Part shown: piece by piece, positions 8,832 through 17,632 of the stretch
How the letters are laid out: the number at the start of each line of letters is the position of its first letter
Position numbering within the stretch: the stretch's first letter is position 1
Origin: Thermodesulfobacteriota bacterium
GTDB taxonomy: Bacteria; Desulfobacterota; WTBG01; CAIYCZ01; CAIRTM01
Assembly: GCA_028278025.1 (NCBI GenBank)
Contig: JANQFE010000037.1
Coordinates: forward strand, 1 to 35,716
Direction of reading: 5' to 3'
DNA length: 35,716 bases
Made by a program: the position numbers and the translations under genes
Notes under the pieces: generated by a model
Told to the model about the DNA's origin: nothing
What the model saw: the letters and a program-made list of their open reading frames with translations, nothing else
The model's database searches: none

Positions 8832-9425
8832 ATGCATAAAAATTTTTCAACATTAAACATCGTGCGTATCGGTAGTTTTATCACGTTCAGCAGCCTAAAG
8901 GAGATTGGTGAGGGAATTGTACAATCGTTTAAGGGGATTATAAAGAATTTTGAATTAACACATCATGACTTTTCCTGCATTGAAAGCATTGATGCCTACC
9001 TGCTCACAATGGTCCTCGATCAGGAATACGGCGGACACACTCTGGGTATAACCGATGCGGATTTACAGACAGAAGATGCGGATGAGTTTTATAATTCAAT
9101 TTTTGGAGGGAAGAATCCTAAAAACGATGTTGCCGTAGTCTCAACAAAAAAACTCAGTCCGTCAATAATAAACTCACATAAAGAGTACACCTTGTTTATC
9201 GACAGAACGTTAAAAGTTGCTCTGCATGAAATAGGTCACAATGTAGGTTTAACAGACCATGCCTCATACAAAAAGCTGCACAATGGAATGCTGTGTCCCA
9301 TGAGCAGAGGAGAGTATAACAAATTTGGATATATCGGGTATGTTAAAGCGATTATCGATGGCCGGGGGCTGTCTTTTTGTGATGAATGCTCGTACTTTTT
9401 ACGCACCATATATTCTATGAACTGA
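8832..9425 (+). CDS. Divergent archaemetzincin-like zinc metalloprotease
   Basis: This 197-residue protein has the archaemetzincin layout but with changes. The zinc motif is HEIGHNVGLTDH (residues 132-143). Aligned with HEXXHXXGXXH, position 11 is Asp142 and the third His is shifted to 143. The family's Cys after that His is absent. A CPM motif (155-157) and a terminal CDEC (183-186), matching the family's CXM and CXXC, are present but with longer spacing than usual. The fold region before the motif (SIDAYLLTMVLDQEY, then GITDADL) fits the family. Function in bacteria is poorly known. It has its own ribosome-binding site (GAGAG), no signal peptide, and ends against a convergent flavoprotein gene. 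AT-rich sequence of 220 bases precedes it, with no clear promoter. Confidence 0.75.
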   Translation: MHKNFSTLNIVRIGSFITFSSLKEIGEGIVQSFKGIIKNFELTHHDFSCIESIDAYLLTMVLDQEYGGHTLGITDADLQTEDADEFYNSIFGGKNPKNDVAVVSTKKLSPSIINSHKEYTLFIDRTLKVALHEIGHNVGLTDHASYKKLHNGMLCPMSRGEYNKFGYIGYVKAIIDGRGLSFCDECSYFLRTIYSMN

Positions 9426-9439
9426 AGCCCGCGCTTCAG
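9422..9439. terminator. Hairpin spanning two convergent stop codons
   Basis: CTGAAGC and GCTTCAG pair perfectly around CCGC. The stem covers the stop codon of the protease gene and that of the convergent flavoprotein gene. No clear T-tract follows on either strand, so it may slow rather than fully terminate transcription. Confidence 0.4.
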
Positions 9440-10041
9440 GCCCCCGCAAGTCTAACCCCGGCTTCAAATGCCAGCAGTAAATCAGCTTCCTTGTCTTTAA
9501 CCTGGGCTTTCTCAAGGTTACCCGCGCTGAAAACTTCGCCGACTTTTTTCAGCCCGAAGTCTCTCACGTTGGAATCAAGTGTCCTCAAAAGCAAAGCGGA
9601 TTGTGAAAGATTAAAATCTCCCTGGCTTACAACTACAACAGCCCTTTTGTTCTGAATGAGCGTTTTAGACTCGGCTCCGATAATCTTTCCGCTGTCATTT
9701 CTGATTACATCCATCTTAATAAGCGGCTGCATTCTGCAAAACAGGTTTGTCAAAGCTGCCGACATAGAATGCACATGGTTGGGTGAACCGAAAATAAATG
9801 CATCGGTTTTAATCATATGTTTAAGAATACTGTCCATAGCATCTTTCAAAGGACATTCTCTGCCGCCCTTAAGCGCCGTACAGGCCAGACAGCCGATACA
9901 GTTTTTAATGTTTGTATCATACAGATATATTTTCTCAACCTGTGCGTCGGATTTGCTTTGCAGGCCTTCAATAACCTTATCTATAAGTGTATCGACATTA
10001 GATCCTCTACGCGGACTGCCGACAAAAGCCATTAGTTTCAT
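9436..10041 (-). CDS. Iron-sulfur flavoprotein (NADPH-dependent FMN reductase-like)
   Basis: This 201-residue flavodoxin-fold protein belongs to the Isf-like group. The FMN phosphate loop is GSPRRGSN (residues 8-15). A compact cluster motif, Cys48, Cys51, Cys54 and Cys63, follows, typical of iron-sulfur flavoproteins that pass electrons between ferredoxin and FMN. The flavin-contact region FGSPNHVHSMSAALTNLFCR is present. The ATG is preceded by AGGAGG six bases upstream. It lies 67 bases downstream of the aldehyde:ferredoxin oxidoreductase gene on the same strand and may be co-transcribed, which would give a redox cluster. The substrate cannot be read from the sequence. Confidence 0.85.
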   Translation of the reverse strand: MKLMAFVGSPRRGSNVDTLIDKVIEGLQSKSDAQVEKIYLYDTNIKNCIGCLACTALKGGRECPLKDAMDSILKHMIKTDAFIFGSPNHVHSMSAALTNLFCRMQPLIKMDVIRNDSGKIIGAESKTLIQNKRAVVVVSQGDFNLSQSALLLRTLDSNVRDFGLKKVGEVFSAGNLEKAQVKDKEADLLLAFEAGVRLAGA

Positions 10042-10108
10042 TGGTAACCTCCTGTAGAAGGGCTCAGGCCCTATATGAAAGTAATAAAAGATCTACAAGC
10101 TGCATGAG

Positions 10109-12019
10109 CTATAGCACCTCGACCAAATCCAGCTTTCGCAGCGTCTCTTCAGTGGGGATGCCTGTCTCTGGATCCCAACCCCGCAGTTCATAATACTCAT
10201 CCATCATGTGCTTAAACTGTTCACGGTCAAGGGCCTTACCTTTGCGTGAAATAATCTCGTCATCCTTACCGGGCAAATACAGCTCCGGATTATACATGCC
10301 GAACACGTCTGCTATCATTTCTTCTCGCTCTATAAACATGAATTCAGGCAATCTGTCATCCTGGCGTCCCCGTCGGCCTTCGCGCAACAGAATAGCGCGG
10401 TTCAGATTAACCAATCGTTCTGCAATACGATCAAGCTCTTTTTGGTCACCTTCCCAACCGGTAACGGCACTGAAAAGCTGACGTTCAAGCGTCGGATCAC
10501 CTGTATGGTCCGAAGAACTTGCATCATCATATACAGGCCAGGTAAAATCACACAAATTAAGTGATTCCTTGATATACTGCCGGTTCTGGACAAGCTGGGC
10601 GGCCCGGGCCTTGCCGGCATAGGTCGAAAAGTCAACCGCCTGCTCTGAGCCCCAGAATGCTGCTGCAATCCTGCGCAGCACACTGGTTGACATGTAGGTT
10701 TTCTCACCGTTAGAAAGGTGCCAAATAGCCCACTTGGTCAGGGGCTCACAAATCTCGTGCAGCTCTGTGATAACGGGGCGCGGTTCAGTTGCATAAATAG
10801 GAGCTGATATAGTGAACACCTTGGGCCCGTAGGCGATGGCCCGGCCGCTCTCGGTCAGCATACCGGCGGTAATATCCCGGGAAGCCTGCCCCACTAATTG
10901 TGAGGCCCGCAGAACACCTTCAGCAAGCATGTCACCAAAACCCTCACGGAAACAAATTTTTTGCAGCAGTGTCTCAAGAAACCCTATCGTACCCATCTGC
11001 GAAAAATGCAGGTCGGTATTAGTTTCACTCAAAACTCCCTGCTGCACGCATCTTTCCAGCCACATCAGCAAAAACACCATGTCCATTGCACATACACCAT
11101 AATCATTTGCCATGGTAGGTGCTGTAAAGCTGGCCTCTGTCAATTGGCCGTGAAGTTTCTTATCCCAGAGCGTATAAAAGTTTCCTATCTGGCACTTACG
11201 TATATCCTCGCTGCCGCCCGCACTTTTGTGTAGAGATCGCCAGCACCCCTGGGGGCAGCCGTGACAATGAATTTTCTTCACGACTTTTGATCCCGGTAAC
11301 ATTATCGGGCTGCCGAACAGGTGAAAGTACCCTTCACCGGTCATTGCCCGCAGCCTTTGACGTATCTGCCGTATTTTTGCAGGATCTGCAACAGGTATAG
11401 TACCGCTGCCCTTTACAATGACAGCCTTAAGTTTCTTTGCACCCATCACCGAGCCGAACCCCATTGAAGCACTGCTGCCGGCATCCGTGAAGATGATACC
11501 GATACGCGTTTGGTTCTCTCCTGCCGGTCCGATTGAAAGCATGCCCCTGTCCGTGCCGCACTCCTCTTGCAGCACTGCGCGGGTCTTCACATTACCAAGC
11601 CCCCACAGGTGCCGGGCATCTTTAAATTCTACCTGGTCGTCTTGTACGCTGATGCATACCGGACTTTCAGCCCTTCCGGTAATGACCAGTCCGTCAAACC
11701 CGGCCCTTTTTAATTCTGCCGCAAAAAAGCCCCCCATATTGGCACTAACAAAGGTCTCCGGATAAATGCACGGTGATTTTCCACAGACAAGCAAACGCGG
11801 TGCACTGGGGGCCGGTGTTGCTGCAAGCGGACCGGTCATAAAAATCAGGGGATTGTCGGGGTGGAAAGCATCTATCCATTGCGGTGCCCTGTCCCAGTAA
11901 ATTTTTTCTCCGATTCCCAGCCCACCGATAAACCGTTCAGAGTATGTGCCCGTCTCCAGTCTGGTAATTTTTCGTTCAGAAAGGTCAACCTGTAGTATCT
12001 TTCCTGCCCACCCAAACAT
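10109..12019 (-). CDS. aor: Tungsten-type aldehyde:ferredoxin oxidoreductase
   Basis: Members of this family oxidise aldehydes to acids with a tungsto-bispterin cofactor and reduce ferredoxin. This 636-residue protein has the N-terminal domain (GWAGKILQVDLS, GGLGIGEKI), glycine-rich cofactor-binding stretches (SIGPAGEN, SMGFGSVMGAKKLKAV), and the cluster ligands Cys252, Cys255, Cys259 and Cys490 (in NLCDF). The C-terminal YYELRGWDPETGIPTEETL is typical. Length is slightly above the usual 600-620. AAGGAG lies seven bases before the ATG. It is encoded 99 bases after a ferredoxin-DUF169 fusion, a plausible electron partner. BamB of the benzoyl-CoA reductase complex is a related alternative, but no other bam gene is seen here. 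The true substrate is unknown. Confidence 0.9.
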   Translation of the reverse strand: MFGWAGKILQVDLSERKITRLETGTYSERFIGGLGIGEKIYWDRAPQWIDAFHPDNPLIFMTGPLAATPAPSAPRLLVCGKSPCIYPETFVSANMGGFFAAELKRAGFDGLVITGRAESPVCISVQDDQVEFKDARHLWGLGNVKTRAVLQEECGTDRGMLSIGPAGENQTRIGIIFTDAGSSASMGFGSVMGAKKLKAVIVKGSGTIPVADPAKIRQIRQRLRAMTGEGYFHLFGSPIMLPGSKVVKKIHCHGCPQGCWRSLHKSAGGSEDIRKCQIGNFYTLWDKKLHGQLTEASFTAPTMANDYGVCAMDMVFLLMWLERCVQQGVLSETNTDLHFSQMGTIGFLETLLQKICFREGFGDMLAEGVLRASQLVGQASRDITAGMLTESGRAIAYGPKVFTISAPIYATEPRPVITELHEICEPLTKWAIWHLSNGEKTYMSTSVLRRIAAAFWGSEQAVDFSTYAGKARAAQLVQNRQYIKESLNLCDFTWPVYDDASSSDHTGDPTLERQLFSAVTGWEGDQKELDRIAERLVNLNRAILLREGRRGRQDDRLPEFMFIEREEMIADVFGMYNPELYLPGKDDEIISRKGKALDREQFKHMMDEYYELRGWDPETGIPTEETLRKLDLVEVL

Positions 12020-12118
12020 GCCTACACTCCTTAATCAGTAATTGCTATATGTTTTACTTTTCTCGCCCTGCTGAGTTTTTTATTATTCCACTGCAGCAGT
12101 TCCTTGAATTAACACCCA

Positions 12119-12982
12119 TCACTCCTGTGCAAACGTTGTCCTGTCAAAATTCTTAACCAGTCCGGGCACAAGCCGGTAGGGAAAGCACACTACTATTTCC
12201 TCATCCTGCAATCGCATAAACATTCTGCCGCCATGATCTCCCGCGCTGAATACAGGCCGGTTCTCTGCTATGGGGGCTGATACCGTCATCAGGCAGGTCG
12301 ACTTCCCTGCATACCCAATGATAATCTCCCCGGTGTCAAACGCAAAAGCTGTGGAAATCATACACAGCTGGCGCCCGTTTACCGGGAAAATAATTGCATC
12401 CGGCATGCGAACCTGATCCAGAGACCCCAGAACCATACCGCCGGACACCTTGGGGTAGCGCGGAAAAAGCGACCGGTTAATTGCCATTACCTCTTTATCG
12501 GCATACAGATTGCCTTCACCAATAACCTGGGCATTCAGGGCTGTTTCAAACTCCTCCCTGGTAGCCTTGACGGCCCCGATTCCTATATTGGCACAACCCC
12601 CGCAGCTGCTGGCTTTGGCAGTAAAGAAAACGGGTTGTCCTTCTCCATCAAAAATGTCTCCGCAGATACCGCACCAGAAGTGCGGGCCCTGCTCTACAGT
12701 GACACCTTGCGGGGCACTGTCGGCAAATTTCATGGCTGCAATATGTTTTTGCAGGCCAAGTTTTTGCTTTAAAGCCTTATCAATCTTTTTGTTATTCAGC
12801 TCAGTCTTAACCGGCCCCCTGCTTAAAGCACTCATGGTACAGTATTGAGTACAAATCCCGCAGTCACAACACATGTTTGTAACTGCCACCTGTCCGCCCC
12901 GGCGTATAATTGCCCTGTTAGGACAGTTGCCGATACAGGATCCGCACCCTACACAAAGGCTGTAATCAATTGCAAACGGCAT
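12119..12982 (-). CDS. Two-cluster ferredoxin fused to DUF169
   Basis: This 287-residue protein starts with two [4Fe-4S] ferredoxin motifs: Cys10, 13, 16, 20 and Cys38, 41, 44, 48. From about residue 75 the rest matches DUF169 (COG2043: KFADSAPQGV, WCGICG, SSCGGCANIGIGA), a family without known reaction that itself carries conserved cysteines. It lies directly upstream of the aldehyde:ferredoxin oxidoreductase gene, so it probably accepts or relays its electrons. AAGGAG is six bases before the ATG. No transmembrane segment is visible; the protein should be cytoplasmic. The promoter must lie in the 344-base gap upstream, which also contains a repeat. Confidence 0.8.
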   Translation of the reverse strand: MPFAIDYSLCVGCGSCIGNCPNRAIIRRGGQVAVTNMCCDCGICTQYCTMSALSRGPVKTELNNKKIDKALKQKLGLQKHIAAMKFADSAPQGVTVEQGPHFWCGICGDIFDGEGQPVFFTAKASSCGGCANIGIGAVKATREEFETALNAQVIGEGNLYADKEVMAINRSLFPRYPKVSGGMVLGSLDQVRMPDAIIFPVNGRQLCMISTAFAFDTGEIIIGYAGKSTCLMTVSAPIAENRPVFSAGDHGGRMFMRLQDEEIVVCFPYRLVPGLVKNFDRTTFAQE

Positions 12983-13045
12983 GTTCCGCTCCTTTCCCCT
13001 GAAGATTTAGTAATTATCCTCAGTCTATGGGGCTAGACTCTAGGT

Positions 13046-13064
13046 AGCTCCCCAGTAGGGAGCT
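13046..13064. repeat. Short hairpin upstream of the ferredoxin-DUF169 gene
   Basis: AGCTCCC and GGGAGCT pair perfectly around CAGTA. It lies about 65 bases before the start codon at 12982. It could be an operator, a leader hairpin or a relic of a repeat; nothing decides between these. Confidence 0.3.
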
Positions 13065-13104
13065 TGAAAATCTCCATTGATATTCATACAGCTCTGATGT
13101 AAAT

Positions 13105-13218
13105 AGCTTTTGCGGTTTGTTCATCATGGTTTTTCTCTATCCCATTGCAACGCAGCCGAGTGCAGGGTGCCTTTTCTTTTGTTACTTTTCTTTGGAGCAC
13201 GCAAAGAAAAGTAAGTTT
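13105..13218. repeat. Intergenic repeat family 1, copy without insert
   Basis: This 114-base unit recurs at 14693-14924 with very few differences. It ends in a strong hairpin, TTACTTTTCTTTG and CAAAGAAAAGTAA around GAGCACG (13182-13214). It carries no credible gene: the short ORF starting MQRSRVQG arises from the repeat itself. Together with the hairpin at 13046 it fills most of the 344 bases between the ferredoxin and QueG-like genes. Confidence 0.8.
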
Positions 13219-13326
13219 CTATGTATTAAACCTGTGCTACAAATACGGCCCGTTTACTGCCCCCATATATTGCACAGCTGAGGTTACGGTTTGCTCTACA
13301 TGGGGCGAAGACGCACGAAGAGCTTG

Positions 13327-14436
13327 CTACAAACTCTCCAGCGCGTACGTGATCTCTGATAAAACTGCCGGGGCCTGCTCCAGTGCTTTAAACTTCTGCA
13401 GGGCCGTCTTGGCCTCGGGTGAACCGATCCTGCCAAGGGCCCAGGCCGCTTCAATCCTGACATCTTCCTCCGATTGGGTTTCCAGAGCTTCAATCAATAC
13501 AGCAATAAAGGTTGCATCACCATAATTGCCCAAAGCAATTGCGGCATTGCGCTGGAGATACTTTTTGTCAACAAACATGAACTCCAAAAACGTGCCGCCA
13601 AAAATCTTTTGATAGTATTCATCAGTCATATTCACAAGTGGGGCTATTTCAGGATATACCAGATCCTCAGGATTGGATATGTCTGTCTGAAGTGACAGCT
13701 TTTTGTTTTTAGGACAGGCATCCAGACACACGTTGCAGTGCGTTATGCAGGTTCCGGCTTTTTCTCGTATCTCATAAGGTATCGACCCTTTATTATTGAC
13801 CATATGCAGTGTCAGACAGCGTTCTATATCACACACATAGGGTTTTTCTAATGCCCCGGTGGGACAGGCCTGCTGACATAAATTACAGGTCCCGCAGGCA
13901 TCAGCAAGAGGGCTGTCGGGCTCCAACGGCGCACCAGTAATAATGCCGGTAATACCAAGCCAGCTTCCCAGTGCCGGGGCCTGAATCACCCCGTTTTTAC
14001 CGTATCGGCCCATACCTGAGCGTGCAGACAAAATTTTAAGCGGAATACCGCTTGCCAGTGAAGCACCCGTATAGCCCTGTTCCGTCAGGAATCCGTGAAT
14101 TTTATCAGTCTGAGTAGTGATGTAGGCCAAACAATCAGGATTCACATAAAAATTCATTATCTCCCCCCGGGGGGGATTGCCCGGCAGTGTATCGTTTCGG
14201 CCAAAAAACACATTGAATCCTAAAACAATAACAGCCCTGGCATTATCCAGAAAATCGCCGGGTTGAAATACAGGTGATTCTGCACTATACAGGGGTGTAT
14301 AACGAGACATTATCCGGTTAAGCCGTTGCAGTAATGCTGTTTCTTCTGCAGTCAGGTCATCAACCGGGGCAATACCTACGGCAGGACTGCCGCACTGTTC
14401 ATGTATGAATTCTTTTAACTGATTGGTCAGTGCCAT
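13327..14436 (-). CDS. QueG-like double [4Fe-4S] protein with C-terminal HEAT repeats
   Basis: This 369-residue protein resembles epoxyqueuosine reductase, the cobalamin and iron-sulfur enzyme of queuosine synthesis. The region LSARSGMGRYGKNG corresponds to QueG's GLGWIGKN stretch. Two ferredoxin-like motifs follow, CGTCNLCQQACP and CITHCNVCLDACP. The last 70 residues look like HEAT repeats (RNAAIALGNYGD, RIEAAWALGRIGS), as in QueG. Sequence at several QueG-diagnostic positions differs, so it may be a paralog in anaerobic metabolism rather than true QueG. I chose the ATG at 14436, preceded closely by GGGGAG; the frame is open to 14499. It stands alone, with a repeat on either side. Confidence 0.7.
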   Translation of the reverse strand: MALTNQLKEFIHEQCGSPAVGIAPVDDLTAEETALLQRLNRIMSRYTPLYSAESPVFQPGDFLDNARAVIVLGFNVFFGRNDTLPGNPPRGEIMNFYVNPDCLAYITTQTDKIHGFLTEQGYTGASLASGIPLKILSARSGMGRYGKNGVIQAPALGSWLGITGIITGAPLEPDSPLADACGTCNLCQQACPTGALEKPYVCDIERCLTLHMVNNKGSIPYEIREKAGTCITHCNVCLDACPKNKKLSLQTDISNPEDLVYPEIAPLVNMTDEYYQKIFGGTFLEFMFVDKKYLQRNAAIALGNYGDATFIAVLIEALETQSEEDVRIEAAWALGRIGSPEAKTALQKFKALEQAPAVLSEITYALESL

Positions 14437-14692
14437 GTATCTCCCCATGCTGCCATTGTGGTCACTGATTCGGCATGTTTGCAAACAGCATACCGGCAAC
14501 AGTGTTTCAGAATAGTATAACCATTATCCCATATCTATAATATCATATACTGGAATCAGTGTGTCAAGCTATTGAACAATGCGGGAGGAAAAAAGAAAGG
14601 AAGTATACCTTAATAGTTTGCACTGCCTAACAGATTTTCAAGTAATTATACTCTGCACAGAGACCGCGGGTTTGTAAAATTCCTAACCAAAA

Positions 14693-14924
14693 AGCTCTTG
14701 CGGTTTGTTCATCATGGTTTTTCTCTATCCCATTGCAACGCAGCCGAGTGCAAGGATTTCAGGCGGATATAAGGGTCGACATGTCTGATCCCGATGTATC
14801 GGGAGAGTTTGTTGAGCGGACGACTGAAAATCCGGCCGCGAGGGTATCCACCTCTGGCGGACAAGTTGCAGGGTGCCTTTTCTTTTGTTACTTTTCTCTG
14901 GAGCACGCAAAGAAAAGTAAGTTT
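14693..14924. repeat. Intergenic repeat family 1, copy interrupted by an insert
   Basis: Bases 14693-14752 match 13105-13164 and bases 14871-14924 match 13165-13218. The two halves are split by 118 extra bases. The terminal hairpin is kept with one mismatch. This explains the overlapping short ORFs in the region. Apart from this repeat I see nothing in the 534 bases between the batE end and the QueG-like start. Confidence 0.8.
14753..14870. mobile_element. 118-bp insert bounded by TGCA within repeat copy 2
   Basis: TGCA lies immediately before the insert (14749-14752) and again at its end (14867-14870), whereas the uninterrupted copy has TGCA once. That is what a small insertion with a 4-base target duplication would leave. 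Inside are a TCCCGAT/ATCGGGA hairpin and a GGATTTCAG/CTGAAAATCC near-complementary pair. It has no coding capacity, so any transposition would need a helper in trans. A deletion between two TGCA in the other copy would give the same picture. Confidence 0.5.
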
Positions 14925-14970
14925 TTATGATTATACCTGTGCTGAAAATAGGGCATGTTTTATAAATTTA

Positions 14971-15762
14971 CTAATCGGTCAACACAATTTTTTCAACTAC
15001 CTGCTTTTGCACCCAGCCTTTTTTCCCGTCACATAAAAGAATCTTAACCCATCCGTCGTTTTCCTGCTGCCAGGAAAATTCGGTGCCTTCATGCAGCTTA
15101 AATAATACCGTGTCATTGATGCTGTTACCGGATCGTACCATTATTTCTGTTCCGGTAACTATTCCCCGCTGGGAAAAATACTGGTTGTAAAGTTTGACGG
15201 CAGTACTTGCCCCCAAAAGAATTGTAAAAAAAATCAAGATATACATGATTACCGTTACAATCTCTCGTTTATAAAACATCCGGACCGTCAGAACACCCCA
15301 AAAAACGAAATTCATAATTAAGAAACAGGTTGCCAGCTCTGCTGCATTGAGTTTGGAATACCAGAAACAGAAGTTCATAAGTGCCGGTACAAGCCCCCTG
15401 CATTCTATCTTGTCCCTGGTCAAACCACGCGCATACGCCAGGTTCGACTGCAGATCACCATCTCTGGGTATCAACATTTCTGCTTTGAAGTAATTCAGTA
15501 GTGCCTTGCCCAGTTTATCACTCTTGAGATAGGCATTACCCAGGTTGTAAAATATCTCTCCATTGCTGATTCCTGCAGCGGCTATCTGTTCATACTGCCG
15601 GATAGCCGTTTGGTAGTCAGCCTGTCTGTAGGCATCGTTTGCCTCGATAAACAGATGTGAAGGATCTGCCGAGCCCGTTTCACGGGCCGGCAGACAGTTA
15701 TGCTGCAAAAGCAGGCATCCGCATGTAAAAAAGAGTGTCAGGCTCAATAACCTTTTTTTCAT
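14971..15762 (-). CDS. batE: BatE-like TPR and SH3-domain membrane protein
   Basis: This 263-residue protein has an N-terminal signal segment, TPR repeats at about 35-115 (GEIFYNLGNAYLKSDKLGKA), two membrane segments at about 140-190, and a C-terminal SH3b-like domain (IMVRSGNSINDT, then GWVKILLCDGKKGWV). That order is typical of BatE of the Bacteroides aerotolerance (Bat) set, thought to act with MoxR and VWA-domain proteins in the envelope. Its ATG overlaps the batD stop as ATGA, so translation is coupled. The gene ends the batC-batD-batE group. MoxR, BatA and BatB are not in this window. Confidence 0.78.
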   Translation of the reverse strand: MKKRLLSLTLFFTCGCLLLQHNCLPARETGSADPSHLFIEANDAYRQADYQTAIRQYEQIAAAGISNGEIFYNLGNAYLKSDKLGKALLNYFKAEMLIPRDGDLQSNLAYARGLTRDKIECRGLVPALMNFCFWYSKLNAAELATCFLIMNFVFWGVLTVRMFYKREIVTVIMYILIFFTILLGASTAVKLYNQYFSQRGIVTGTEIMVRSGNSINDTVLFKLHEGTEFSWQQENDGWVKILLCDGKKGWVQKQVVEKIVLTD

Positions 15763-17552
15763 TTGCGCTTTATTTTCCTGTTCAGGCTGTTGATCATTTT
15801 TTTCATTGACTTGAATACCGCCTCACGTTCCTCCACCGAATGCTTTGTAAAACCGAACTGTCCTGAATCAAAAAACTCAAGAATATCCGTTACAGCTTTT
15901 ACGGTTTCTGCCGGGACATTATATTCCGGAAGCCGTCTCTCAAGTTCCTTGGGGGTCAGAGCGCTGCCGGCAATATTAAGCTTGTCACCTATAAAATCTT
16001 TGAGGGCTTTTGAAGCGCGCTGATAGAACAGGGGGTCATCCTGCGTGAGGGCACTTTTAATCAACGGCAAAGCCTTGCTGAATCTTTTATGGGCCTGTTT
16101 AAACCGTATGAGACCCCTGTCCTGCTCAAGCCGTTCTCGGGACCTTTTGATGCTGAACGTACAAACAAAACCTATGACAGGCAGCAAAAAAAAGAGCGCT
16201 GCAGTCAGCGAGAGCGGCCTAAGCCTGCGTGCTGACAGGGCCTCAAGAGAGGTGTGCACCGGCAGGATATCATGCCCCAGAATTTTTACCTCCTGTTTTA
16301 TCCCTGACTTTTTTACAGACTCAACCACCTGAAATTTTTCATCATCACTGGATGGCACAACATCCAGAAGATACGGTCCGGCCTTAAGGGATGTATAGCT
16401 TCCTGAGGACGGGTTGAAATATGAAACAGTAACAGGCGGGATTTGAAGTTGTCCCTCTGTCAGCGGAACAAGCGCTTTTTTGAGAACCAGCTTGCCACCG
16501 ACCTTACCCCCTTTGAGCTGGGTTTCAAAGACAGGTTTGTCATCATAGACCTTAAAATTCTGCAGTCCCTGTATATCAAGGGTCTGCTGATTTTTGAGAT
16601 TGCCGATCCCGGCAAGGGTCAGCGTCAAGGTAACAGACTCACCAACCTCAAGCTTCCTGGTGCTCAGCTTACCGTTTAAACTGAATTCTCCCACCAGATT
16701 TTTAAAACCCGCTGGTTTCCCCGCAGTCGGAAGCGTCTTGACCATAACAGTAATCGGTGAAGTCCTGAGTATCTTTGGCACGGTCTCACTGAAACCGAAA
16801 AAAGAATCATCGAAAAAGGGGTCATCGAAAAAACCGCGCCTGCGGCCCCTCTTTTTCACGACAACATCACACTGCAGAGTCGAGGGCTCAATCTTCAGGA
16901 CACCGGTTTTGGTAGGAAAAAGCGCTTGCCGTAGCTCCGTTACCAGGTATGTCTGGCCGTTTATAACCTTTTGGTACTCTTTTTCCTTGCCCAAATCTTC
17001 AGTCAAAAACCCCTCAAAGGCGGGTGATTCGGTCAGACGTGCATTTGCAACCTTAACCCTGCGGTAAAACTTAAACCGGTAGATAATCTCCTCGTAGTGA
17101 TAGGGGTTTTCATTATCAACTTCGGCAACAACAAAAATATCTTCGCTCTGTTTGGCTTGAGGTGTTGTTTTTGAAATCTTGACCGTTATCGGTTTGCTTT
17201 TTACTTTGCTGCCTTTGTGCTTGACGGCAAACGGTCCAATAGTGAAAGTACCTGCTTTTTGAGGGTAGAGTATATAATTATACTCTACGGCAGATGACAT
17301 CTGCCCGTTTATAATCCGAAACTGCGACGAACTGCCCCGTGATTGTATCCTGAAGTCAGGCAGTGCCGGCAGTGCCGGCTCCTCACGCGTGCCTTGAACG
17401 GATATTTTTAAAATTATATAATCATCGAGGGTGGCCTCGTTCTTATCAACCGTAGCAATAACTGTAATCTCAGAAGCCCCTGCTGCTCCGGCTGCTAAAG
17501 CAATCAACAAAATTTGTATGAATAATAAAAAAGGTTTTTTTAAATTACGCAT
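15759..17552 (-). CDS. batD: BatD-like membrane-anchored protein
   Basis: This 597-residue protein has a signal peptide (ending AGAAGASE), several beta-rich domains typical of BatD (ATLDDYIILKISVQG, then SRGSSSQFRIINGQMSSAVE), a membrane segment at about 425-445 and a cytoplasmic helical tail. BatD proteins are periplasmic or membrane partners of BatA/BatB in the Bat stress-tolerance system; their activity is not known. Polar residues cluster in FFDDPFFDDSFFGF near residue 245, a Phe/Asp stretch common in this family. It is followed with a 4-base overlap by batE and preceded by batC across a 246-base gap that contains a repeat. Confidence 0.85.
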   Translation of the reverse strand: MRNLKKPFLLFIQILLIALAAGAAGASEITVIATVDKNEATLDDYIILKISVQGTREEPALPALPDFRIQSRGSSSQFRIINGQMSSAVEYNYILYPQKAGTFTIGPFAVKHKGSKVKSKPITVKISKTTPQAKQSEDIFVVAEVDNENPYHYEEIIYRFKFYRRVKVANARLTESPAFEGFLTEDLGKEKEYQKVINGQTYLVTELRQALFPTKTGVLKIEPSTLQCDVVVKKRGRRRGFFDDPFFDDSFFGFSETVPKILRTSPITVMVKTLPTAGKPAGFKNLVGEFSLNGKLSTRKLEVGESVTLTLTLAGIGNLKNQQTLDIQGLQNFKVYDDKPVFETQLKGGKVGGKLVLKKALVPLTEGQLQIPPVTVSYFNPSSGSYTSLKAGPYLLDVVPSSDDEKFQVVESVKKSGIKQEVKILGHDILPVHTSLEALSARRLRPLSLTAALFFLLPVIGFVCTFSIKRSRERLEQDRGLIRFKQAHKRFSKALPLIKSALTQDDPLFYQRASKALKDFIGDKLNIAGSALTPKELERRLPEYNVPAETVKAVTDILEFFDSGQFGFTKHSVEEREAVFKSMKKMINSLNRKIKRK

Positions 17553-17632
17553 CTGATCCCCAAACTCAAAGGTGACGCTGTATTAGTACTAACCGACAAT
17601 TAAAACTGTGGAGCCGGAGTTGGACTCACACC

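Noticed and set aside
10109..12982. BamB/BamC part of a class II benzoyl-CoA reductase
   Set aside because: The oxidoreductase is related to BamB, but no other bam gene is present and the partner is a DUF169 fusion.
14712..15036. Several short ORFs in both strands, one shared with 13145-13525 (starting MQRSRVQG)
   Set aside because: They arise from the intergenic repeat and its insert; no ribosome-binding site or conserved protein feature.
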